A stretch of 5,588 bases of DNA from Caldifarciminota bacterium (GTDB lineage Bacteria > Hydrothermota > Tepidihabitantia > SM23-42): assembly GCA_030671005.1 (NCBI GenBank), contig DAOVAN010000109.1, forward strand, positions 1-5,588, given 5' to 3'. The notes beneath the pieces were generated by a model. The model did no database searches, was not told where the DNA came from, and saw nothing but the letters and a program-made list of their open reading frames with translations. Shown here one piece after another: positions 1 through 5,558 of the stretch. Each line of letters starts with the position of its first letter. Position 1 is the first letter of the stretch. Made by a program: the position numbers and the translations under genes.

Positions 1-13
1 TACACTGAATAAT

Positions 14-1489
14 TTAGGGAACCGGCACTTCTTTGACTTTGGGATAGCGGCCATATAGTTTACGATAGATTTGAGGATATTCAGACTTGCCGCCGAGGAG
101 CTTGGTGGTAATAGGCAATGCCCGCTTTGCCAAGATTGACATCTGGCGCGCCTTGTCCCGGATATCCCATTGGGCAGTCGGGTCCTCGCGTAACCGAGAA
201 ATGTGGTATAACTCCCTCAAGTTCACATTCATGAGCACGCGTCTGCGATGCGCATTCGTTAGTATGTAACTACCTATGCCGGGCACAGATTTTTCGATCT
301 TTCTGAATAGTCGATCCGTCTCTTCGGTTATTTGCAAGAATCTCTTTTCCTCACCCACTGTCCAAACCGACTCTGGGATTGTGACCCCTAAGTCTGGGTC
401 GTAATCACTCCAGGTGATTGACGCCACGCGGTGGCGCTTCAGTTGACCAAAACATCCTCCAGATACTATCAGCGAGTAACCCAAATTAGCATACTCGAAT
501 TCCCTGAGTACAACATCATACAACTCGAGGTGAGTGCACGCTTTCTTGTACAAATCCAGCTTCTTCTTATTCGACATCTTCTTTACTGTCCTCAAACACA
601 CACCATAGGATCTTCCTGACACTTTAAAGAGCAACGCAGCCAGGACCCGGTTGTCCCCATCCCTCGTGCATTCAACCAGCTCAACATCTTCCCCATGTTT
701 TTTGCTTTTCCCGGAATCCAATTTACGGAAATGCTTTTCGATTTCACGATAAGTATTCTTGTCGTAATCGTTGGCGTCACAAAACAGAAGGATCGAAGGC
801 GCGATTCTTTTCACGAGCTTGAAGAATTTCATGCCCAGCTCTTGTATCTCGATAAGAGGGTGCGAGGCAAATCTTCTGATCATCAACTCGAGATTTCGCG
901 CGTTGATGGTCGTGCCCACCTGGGTCTGGGTCGACAGAGACAGAATGTAGCGAGCGTCTTCTTTTGCAAGATTCGCCAAAAGCAGCCTGCCTTTGCGGGT
1001 CTTCGCCTGTGCGGAGAATTTTTGGTAGTTATAGGCCTTGATCTTTTCATACAGCAGTCCATAGCATCCATTCTGCAAGCGAACAATACTATGGAAATCC
1101 CTACGCAGGGCTTTATCCTCTAATTCCTTGGGCACGACATAATCACCCTTCAGGGTCACATAGCGCTGAGATTTTTCCGTATACGAACACAAACGGAATC
1201 TCTCGAATTCTTCTATTGCACGCCGTGAGATTCCAATGATATCGAAGTTGAAGACCGCATGTTCGGCAACCGAGTGATGTCCCATTTCGAAAATAATGTT
1301 ACGGTTCGAGGTTCTTGCTTTGGCGATCTCATGTCGTGCGTTTTCGCGTAGCACGTCGATGGATTTTGGACTCCGGCTAATCCGGGCGTATGCCGCGGAT
1401 ATCGACTCAGGTGTTAAGAGTACATTTTGATTCTTGTATTCCTTGAGGACATCAAGGTCCACATTATAGCCCGCTAGTATGACGCGCAT
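14..1489 (-). CDS. thyX: Tandem two-domain ThyX-like protein (putative FAD-dependent thymidylate synthase)
   Basis: ThyX makes dTMP from dUMP using FAD, NADPH and methylenetetrahydrofolate. Classical ThyX is about 220-250 aa and works as a homotetramer; this protein is 491 aa and holds two ThyX-like halves. Half A (about 1-235) has the His/Glu motif HHSVAEH (71-77), the signature region RFRLCSYTEKSQRY (97-110, canonical RHRxxSxNExSxR), R180 and NAR (196-198). Half B (about 265-470) has QLKRHRVAS (349-357), NLRELYH (423-429), R434 and AQWDIR (439-444). Each half lacks residues that the other keeps. The ATG is four bases after the TAG of the upstream gene. Its Shine-Dalgarno is weak (AAGG ten bases away, GGAG fourteen away), so translational coupling is likely. 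The family call is firm. Catalytic activity is inferred; I believe similar two-domain proteins occur in other bacteria, but I know of no characterised one. Confidence 0.88.
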   Translation of the reverse strand: MRVILAGYNVDLDVLKEYKNQNVLLTPESISAAYARISRSPKSIDVLRENARHEIAKARTSNRNIIFEMGHHSVAEHAVFNFDIIGISRRAIEEFERFRLCSYTEKSQRYVTLKGDYVVPKELEDKALRRDFHSIVRLQNGCYGLLYEKIKAYNYQKFSAQAKTRKGRLLLANLAKEDARYILSLSTQTQVGTTINARNLELMIRRFASHPLIEIQELGMKFFKLVKRIAPSILLFCDANDYDKNTYREIEKHFRKLDSGKSKKHGEDVELVECTRDGDNRVLAALLFKVSGRSYGVCLRTVKKMSNKKKLDLYKKACTHLELYDVVLREFEYANLGYSLIVSGGCFGQLKRHRVASITWSDYDPDLGVTIPESVWTVGEEKRFLQITEETDRLFRKIEKSVPGIGSYILTNAHRRRVLMNVNLRELYHISRLREDPTAQWDIRDKARQMSILAKRALPITTKLLGGKSEYPQIYRKLYGRYPKVKEVPVP

Positions 1490-1493
1490 AAAA

Positions 1494-2573
1494 CTACCGC
1501 CTTCTCCGGAATCTGCCCTCGATATCTTTGGCTGCCCGTTTCAATGTTGGATACATCTTAATAGCGGCATGCCGATAGGCAAGGAGATCTCTACCCACGG
1601 GATCCGGCACTTCATTGTACTTGGTCTTACGCTTGTATTCCCTGAGCAGAAAAGTCTTGACAACCGCACCCGGTGATATTTCAAGAACAGTTTCATAGTG
1701 CTTGTATTCCATCACCAGTATCAAATCTGCCCAATCGACTATTTCTTTATCGAGCGATGTCGTCTGATGATGGTGTATTGAACCGGCATATTCTTTAACT
1801 ACCTGCTTGGCATAGTGTGCCGCAGGCAACCCACCGATTGCAATGGTGCCGGCCGATTTCGCTTCGTAATACTTTCTCTCGATGAGGGTTCTGAATATGC
1901 CTTCGGCCATGGGACTACGGCACGTGTTACCGCTGCACACAAACAGGACATTGAATTTAAGAGAACCCTTGAGCATTACCTTACGACCATAGACCTTCTC
2001 GATACCCAGCACCGGCACCAACCCCTTGCGCATCACCGTGGGCGGGGTCGTCGTAAGGTCGAGCACGGTAGAGGGCATTGAATAGAGAACGCCTCCGTCA
2101 ACAACGAGTTCAACCTGGGTAAAGTGTTCAACAATGTCATAGGGTGATGTTAGTGTCGGTGCCCCTGATATGTTGGCGCTCGTAACGGCCAAAGGCTTCC
2201 CAAATGCGTTTAGCAACTGAATCACAAAATCATGTTGAGGGATCCGGACACCAATTCTGTCTTCAATGAAGGGCAGTGAAACACCTGCTCTCTTGCGCAT
2301 CACTACGGTCAAAGGCCCGGGTACAAAGAAATCGATGATTCTTCTTTTTACAACAACCGCATATTTTTTCATCTCGCCCCTGGGAATGAAAAAAGTAAAC
2401 GGCTTATCTTTTCTTTGTTTCACCCCGAAGAGCTTCTTTACCGCGTCACGATTGGTGCCGTCAACCGCAAGGCCGTAGACAGTATCCGTGGGTAAGGCGA
2501 CTACTCCGCCTTTTTGCAGAATTTCGGTGATTTGAGGTAAAGACTCCTGAGCCCTGCCGATTTTGATGACCAT
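1494..2573 (-). CDS. tsaC: TsaC/Sua5 (YrdC/YwlC) threonylcarbamoyl-AMP synthase fused to YwlE-like low-molecular-weight phosphatase
   Basis: This is a 359-aa fusion. Residues 1 to about 190 are a TsaC/Sua5 domain, which makes threonylcarbamoyl-AMP from threonine, bicarbonate and ATP for t6A37 of tRNA. Visible motifs are PTDTVYGL (28-35), KQRKDKP (52-58), GPLTVV (86-91), IGVRIP (107-112), TSANISG (131-137) and PSTVLDL (167-173). Residues about 207-355 are a low-molecular-weight phosphatase with the CX5R loop CSGNTCRS (nucleophile C213, R219) and the general-acid motif DPVG (D324). The loop Thr (T217) matches Thr11 of B. subtilis YwlE, a protein-arginine phosphatase; tyrosine phosphatases usually have Ile there. 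In B. subtilis ywlC and ywlE are close neighbours, so the fusion joins genes that also sit together elsewhere. The start lies 23 bases after purE with no clear Shine-Dalgarno, but the N-terminal length before PTDTVYGL fits the family. The C-terminus is Arg-rich. Confidence 0.93.
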   Translation of the reverse strand: MVIKIGRAQESLPQITEILQKGGVVALPTDTVYGLAVDGTNRDAVKKLFGVKQRKDKPFTFFIPRGEMKKYAVVVKRRIIDFFVPGPLTVVMRKRAGVSLPFIEDRIGVRIPQHDFVIQLLNAFGKPLAVTSANISGAPTLTSPYDIVEHFTQVELVVDGGVLYSMPSTVLDLTTTPPTVMRKGLVPVLGIEKVYGRKVMLKGSLKFNVLFVCSGNTCRSPMAEGIFRTLIERKYYEAKSAGTIAIGGLPAAHYAKQVVKEYAGSIHHHQTTSLDKEIVDWADLILVMEYKHYETVLEISPGAVVKTFLLREYKRKTKYNEVPDPVGRDLLAYRHAAIKMYPTLKRAAKDIEGRFRRRR

Positions 2574-2596
2574 AAAGCGTTAAGAAGCTGACCAGA

Positions 2597-3010
2597 TTAT
2601 GTTTTTTTCTTAGATTGACTGTACAGACGGCTCGCAAATATCGCCGCGTTCTTTGCACCGGACCGACCGATGCCAAATGTCGCCACCGGGACACCCGAAG
2701 GCATCTGGGCAATCGACAGCAGGGAATCAAGACCACCCAAGGTCGAAGCAGGAATGGGAACTCCGAGAACAGGAATATCCGTAATCGAAGCGATGAATCC
2801 TGGCAAGTGTGCTGCCAAACCGGCGCCAGCAATGATCGCAACAACACCATCCTCTTTCGCCTTGGCTATCAATCCCCTGATTTTGTCTGGCTCTCGATGC
2901 GCAGAAAGGATGAATTTCTCATACGGAACAGCATTCTCCTTCAGAATTTCCTCGGCCGGAGACATTACCTCACTGTCTGACTTGCTGCCCATGAATATCC
3001 AAACCTTCAT
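2597..3010 (-). CDS. purE: PurE, N5-carboxyaminoimidazole ribonucleotide mutase (class I), short C-terminus
   Basis: PurE converts N5-CAIR to CAIR in cytosolic de novo purine synthesis; class I enzymes normally work with PurK, which is not in this window. Motifs seen are MGSKSDSEVM (7-16), SAHREPD (36-42, with the conserved catalytic His at 38), AGAGLAAHLPGF (61-72), PVLGVP (80-85), GGLDSLLSIAQMPSGVPVAT (92-111) and the NAA motif near 122. The HLPG and QMP motifs fit class I and not the AIR-carboxylase class II type. At 137 aa it is about 25-30 residues shorter than typical PurE (about 160-170 aa): it ends in SKKKT just after the last core helix and lacks the usual C-terminal helix. The ATG overlaps the purD stop (ATGA) and has AGAGG five bases upstream, so coupling to purD is expected. 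Confidence 0.95.
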   Translation of the reverse strand: MKVWIFMGSKSDSEVMSPAEEILKENAVPYEKFILSAHREPDKIRGLIAKAKEDGVVAIIAGAGLAAHLPGFIASITDIPVLGVPIPASTLGGLDSLLSIAQMPSGVPVATFGIGRSGAKNAAIFASRLYSQSKKKT

Positions 3011-4293
3011 TTTCGCCTCTTCCGTTTCATCTTCTTCATGCCGGTATTACCGATGTCTTTCCGGTAATACATCCCTTTGAAGTGTATCTTCTTTACTTCC
3101 TCATAAGCTCGTTGTTTGGCAACCTTCAAATTATCATGAACCGTAACGACATTCATTACTCTACCAGATGCAGTGACGAGCTTCGAATCCTCCATCTTGG
3201 TGCCGGCATGAAAGAGTAGTGTTCTGGCACTCAATTTTTGTTTGAATTCGATCTCTTCACCAATCCGGTAATCTGTAGGATACCCGGCCGATGCCAACAC
3301 GACACAAAGCGACCACTGATTCTTTATCTTTATGGAAACACTGGAGAGCTTTCTCTCGGCAACCGCAACCATGGCACCCAATAGATCGCCATCTACTAAC
3401 GGTAGAATCACCTGCGCCTCAGGATCACCAAATCGGCAATTGAATTCCAATACCTTTGGACCAGTTGAGGTCAGTATCAGACCGGCATATAATACACCCT
3501 TATAATCCAAACCCTGATCTTGCATTGAGAGAATCGTCGGCTGGATAATCACATTTTCGATGATATTCGAAACCCGCTTATTTGTTGGATACGGCGCATA
3601 AGCACCCATGCCCCCCGTGTTCGGTCCACGGTTTCGATCATACAACTTCTTGTGGTCCTGCGCTGAAGGAAGATAAGTAATTGAATGCCCGTCGGTTAGT
3701 ACAAAGACTGATGCTTCCTGCCCGATCAGGAATTCCTCGACCACAATCCGGTTGCCTGCTTCACCGAGTTTGTGCTGTACAAGTATTTGATCAATCGTCT
3801 TCTCATACTCTCGCTTGCTAGTCACTGCGAACACACCCTTTCCACTCGCCAGCCCGGATGCCTTGACCACGACGGGGAATTTGTTGACCCTCTTCGTATA
3901 TCTTAACGCTTCGGAAGCGGTCTCATAGATCTGAAACTTGGGTGCGGGAATACCAAACTTTTTCATGAACTCACGAGCAAATGACTTATCTGCTTCAATG
4001 CGGCTTGCATTCTTGTTTGGCCCGAATATTTTGAGTCCGGCACTTTCGAACTCATCAACAATACCCATTGCCAAAGGCAACTCTGGTCCCACGACCGTGA
4101 AATCAATCTTCTTCTCCTCAGCAAAGTGCAACAAACCGCCTATATCTGACGACAGAATATCAACGCAGGATGCATTTTGGGCAATACCAGGATTACCCGG
4201 TGCTACATATATTTTCCTAACTCTCTTTGACTTACTCAATTTCCAGGCGAGGACATGCTCGCGCCCTCCACCACCGACTATCAATATTCTCAT
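3007..4293 (-). CDS. purD: PurD, phosphoribosylamine-glycine ligase (GAR synthetase)
   Basis: PurD joins phosphoribosylamine and glycine with ATP to give GAR, the second step of de novo purine synthesis. It is a full-length ATP-grasp enzyme of 428 aa. The N-terminal domain starts with GGGGREH (7-13) and has APGNPG (31-36). The ATP-grasp part carries KASGLASGKGV (144-154), AQDHKKLYDRNRGPNTGGMG (211-230) and the metal-site motif EFNCRFGDPEAQ (283-294). The C-terminal domain has HAGT (362-365), SGRVMNV (376-382) and the closing YYRKDIG (409-415). After that comes a short basic tail ending in KRKRRK, whose codons also contain the purE ribosome binding site. The start codon shares one base with the stop of the upstream gene (TAATG). 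No key residue appears to be missing. Confidence 0.97.
   Translation of the reverse strand: MRILIVGGGGREHVLAWKLSKSKRVRKIYVAPGNPGIAQNASCVDILSSDIGGLLHFAEEKKIDFTVVGPELPLAMGIVDEFESAGLKIFGPNKNASRIEADKSFAREFMKKFGIPAPKFQIYETASEALRYTKRVNKFPVVVKASGLASGKGVFAVTSKREYEKTIDQILVQHKLGEAGNRIVVEEFLIGQEASVFVLTDGHSITYLPSAQDHKKLYDRNRGPNTGGMGAYAPYPTNKRVSNIIENVIIQPTILSMQDQGLDYKGVLYAGLILTSTGPKVLEFNCRFGDPEAQVILPLVDGDLLGAMVAVAERKLSSVSIKIKNQWSLCVVLASAGYPTDYRIGEEIEFKQKLSARTLLFHAGTKMEDSKLVTASGRVMNVVTVHDNLKVAKQRAYEEVKKIHFKGMYYRKDIGNTGMKKMKRKRRK
3016..3020 (-). promoter_or_regulatory. Ribosome binding site of purE inside the end of purD
   Basis: AGAGG lies five bases before the purE ATG, within codons for the basic tail of PurD. 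With the ATGA overlap it fixes the purE start and suggests re-initiation after purD. Confidence 0.65.
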
Positions 4294-5018
4294 TAAAATC
4301 TCCTCATAATATCTTTGAATTGTTCTCTGGACCGTTCAATAATACTGCCTAAAACCACAAAATCTGCTCCGGCGTCAAAGCTCGCCTTTATATCTTCGTA
4401 TGTGCGCAGGCCACCACCAACGATCAGAGGAATTTCTATATTTTCCTTCACCTTCTTAACCATCTCTTTGGGCACAGAATTCTCAGCACCGCTGCCTGCC
4501 TCGAGGTAGATGTATTTCATTCCGAAATACTGACCAGCTAATGCATGGGCTACCGCAATATCGTGTTTTGAGCGAGGAATGGGTTTGGTATTTGAAACAT
4601 ATTCGACTGCGGTACATTTGCCAGATTCGATGAGCATATACCCCACCGGGATCACTTCCAAATTACATTCCTTGATCAAAAAGACTGCCTTGACCTGCTC
4701 TCCAATGAGAAATTCTGAATTTCTACCACTTAATAGGGATAAGAAGAATATCGCATCAGCATGCGCGCTGACCTGATGAGACCCACCCGGGAACAGAATC
4801 ACCGGGCAATTAGCATTCTCTTTCACGGCACGCACATGCTCATCGAAATACGGCGAGACTAAGAGGGAAGAGCCAACGAGAATACCCTTTACGCCGTTAT
4901 CACAGACGAATTTGGTCACCTCAGCGATTTTGTCCAGGGGTACGCGATCAGGGTCAATAAGAGCAAGCACACCCGGTCCTGCTTTGTTGAGACTACTGTA
5001 GACCGATGCGAACTTCAT
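4293..5018 (-). CDS. Geranylgeranylglyceryl phosphate synthase family protein (group II, PcrB-like TIM barrel)
   Basis: GGGP synthase joins glycerol-1-phosphate to geranylgeranyl diphosphate, forming the first ether bond of archaeal-type lipids. The 241-aa protein shows the family motifs in order: LIDPDR (20-25), VGSS (48-51), FPGGSHQVS (76-84), LSLLSGRN (93-100), VIPVGYMLIESG (122-133), SNTKPIP (142-148), YLEAGSGA (171-178, phosphate/substrate loop), GGGLR (201-205) and GADFVVLGS (217-225). The SNTKPIP and SGRN segments resemble the group II enzymes of Bacteroidetes and many archaea more than Firmicutes PcrB, which uses heptaprenyl diphosphate. It is the first gene of the operon, directly behind a promoter. 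An in-frame TAA lies a few codons upstream of this ATG, which fixes the start. Prenyl chain length cannot be read with certainty, and no glycerol-1-phosphate dehydrogenase or digeranylgeranyl transferase is in view. Confidence 0.93.
   Translation of the reverse strand: MKFASVYSSLNKAGPGVLALIDPDRVPLDKIAEVTKFVCDNGVKGILVGSSLLVSPYFDEHVRAVKENANCPVILFPGGSHQVSAHADAIFFLSLLSGRNSEFLIGEQVKAVFLIKECNLEVIPVGYMLIESGKCTAVEYVSNTKPIPRSKHDIAVAHALAGQYFGMKYIYLEAGSGAENSVPKEMVKKVKENIEIPLIVGGGLRTYEDIKASFDAGADFVVLGSIIERSREQFKDIMRRF
4300..4305 (-). promoter_or_regulatory. Ribosome binding site of purD inside the end of the upstream gene
   Basis: GAGGAG lies six bases before the purD ATG and within the last codons of the GGGP synthase gene, where AGG AGA codes Arg-Arg just before the final Phe. 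With the TAATG overlap it supports coupled translation of the two genes. Confidence 0.75.
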
Positions 5019-5026
5019 GCTGGCAG

Positions 5027-5054
5027 ATTATACTCCTCTGGTTAAGAAAATCAA
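5027..5054 (-). promoter_or_regulatory. Sigma70-like promoter of the operon, probably giving a leaderless transcript
   Basis: On the minus strand there is a -35-like TTGATT (5049-5054), a 16-bp spacer and a perfect -10 TATAAT (5027-5032). The -10 ends only eight bases before the ATG of the GGGP synthase gene, so transcription would start within about two bases of the start codon. A Shine-Dalgarno-like AGAGGAG (5033-5039) lies inside the promoter spacer, about 13 bases from the ATG. It would not be on a transcript made from this promoter. The match is by eye and the start site is inferred. Confidence 0.6.
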
Positions 5055-5123
5055 GAGTTAATGCAAACGTAATTGTTCAAAACTCAGTGGACTAATGTAA
5101 TCGCACGCCCGCTCTCGTAGAGT

Positions 5124-5210
5124 TCATTTTGCGTTAATGAAGCGAGGCTCTCCGCCAGACGCAATACGCTCTATCTTATCGCTGTAATCTTTTACTATCA
5201 CTTTCTTCAC
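5124..5210 (-). CDS. Doubtful 28-codon ORF with GTG start
   Basis: A GTG-started reading frame encodes a 28-residue basic peptide beginning VKKVIVKDYSDKIERIA and ending in TGA. Its composition looks protein-like, but there is no Shine-Dalgarno before the GTG, an in-frame stop lies just upstream, and I do not recognise it. It could be a gene remnant, a short leader peptide about 105 bases before the operon promoter, or chance. Confidence 0.15.
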   Translation of the reverse strand: MKKVIVKDYSDKIERIASGGEPRFINAK

Positions 5211-5219
5211 AGGAAGCTT

Positions 5220-5313
5220 ATCAGATGATCAGCGTACCAGCAAGCAGCTCATCAGATGACCAGGGTATCAGGAAGTGAATATCAGAGTATCAGGACGGTA
5301 CGCAAGGCATCAG
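5220..5313 (+). repeat. Octamer-period array A(T/C)CAGNNN, left arm
   Basis: Seven ATCAG and two ACCAG cores occur here, plus one shortened GCAG unit. From 5220 to 5271 the cores are separated by exactly three variable bases (ATG, CGT, CAA, CTC, ATG, GGT), giving an 8-bp period. Further right the spacing loosens (cores at 5281, 5289 and 5309). The same unit recurs in reverse orientation at 5502-5545. Confidence 0.75.
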
Positions 5314-5379
5314 ATAGTGGGTTGACCGCTGTAACTTGCTCACTGCTCCTCTGATGTCCTGTACCAATCTTGTCCACGC

Positions 5380-5415
5380 CAAATTTCCTCAAATCTGGAT
5401 TTGAAAAGAAATTTG
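5380..5415. repeat. Inverted repeat / hairpin 1
   Basis: CAAATTTC (5380-5387) pairs with GAAATTTG (5408-5415), and inside it TCAAATC (5389-5395) pairs with GATTTGA (5398-5404). This gives 15 base pairs with a small 1/3-base internal loop and a two-base apex as written; as RNA the top pair would open. No T tract follows on either strand, so it does not look like a terminator. Confidence 0.75.
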
Positions 5416-5441
5416 AGTGTCCCGATGTTTTGATGTAGGGG

Positions 5442-5465
5442 AATCTTGTATATGGCAACAAGATT
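5442..5465. repeat. Inverted repeat / hairpin 2
   Basis: AATCTTG (5442-5448) pairs with CAAGATT (5459-5465) across a ten-base loop, and one more T-A pair is possible inside. The related CAATCTTG at 5365-5372 is an exact eight-base inverted match to CAAGATTG at 5459-5466, so longer-range pairing around hairpin 1 is also possible. Confidence 0.6.
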
Positions 5466-5468
5466 GAG

Positions 5469-5499
5469 TATCCCGTGCTTCGTTCGAAGTACGGGGATA
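5469..5499. repeat. Inverted repeat / hairpin 3, strong stem
   Basis: The arms 5469-5481 and 5486-5499 form 13 pairs around a GTTC loop, with one G-T wobble (5477/5490) and one bulged G (5496). It is the strongest stem in the window. It follows a TTGAGTATCCCG segment that nearly repeats TTGAGTGTCCCG at 5413-5424 (11 of 12 bases). There is no poly-T next to it on either strand. Confidence 0.8.
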
Positions 5500-5501
5500 A
5501 T

Positions 5502-5545
5502 CTGGTAATCTGCCCTCTGATCTTCTGGTATCCTGATATGCTGGT
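5502..5545 (-). repeat. Octamer-period array A(T/C)CAGNNN, right arm (inverted copy)
   Basis: Read on the minus strand from 5545, five ATCAG or ACCAG cores and one shortened GCAG unit alternate with three-base spacers (CAT, GAT, AAG, AGG, ATT). The period is 8 bp, with one 7-bp unit. Even the GCAG variant matches the left arm at 5220-5313, which runs on the opposite strand. Confidence 0.75.
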
Positions 5546-5558
5546 GTGGGTTTCCGCA

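Noticed and set aside
695..1123. 142-aa plus-strand open frame inside thyX
   Set aside because: Antisense shadow of a clear ThyX-family coding sequence, with no motifs of its own.
2461..2850. 129-aa open frame overlapping purE and the start of the TsaC fusion, considered as a frameshifted PurE C-terminus
   Set aside because: The purE frame carries every conserved motif; the continuation in this frame does not resemble a PurE terminal helix and conflicts with the TsaC start.
2670..3080. 136-aa plus-strand open frame opposite purE
   Set aside because: Antisense shadow of purE, whose motifs are unambiguous.
5073..5101. Possible plus-strand promoter (TTGTTC, 17 bases, TGTAAT)
   Set aside because: Both boxes are weak and no plus-strand gene follows within the window.
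5220..5313. CRISPR-like array
   Set aside because: Units are 8 bp with 3-base spacers, far below CRISPR repeat and spacer sizes, and no cas gene is present.
5469..5499. Rho-independent terminator of a neighbouring gene
   Set aside because: The stem is strong but no T tract follows on either strand, and no gene ends next to it in the window.
5492..5500. DnaA-box-like TTATCCCCG on the minus strand, hinting at an origin with iterons
   Set aside because: Only the first six or seven bases match the TTATCCACA consensus, there is no cluster of boxes, and no replication gene is nearby.
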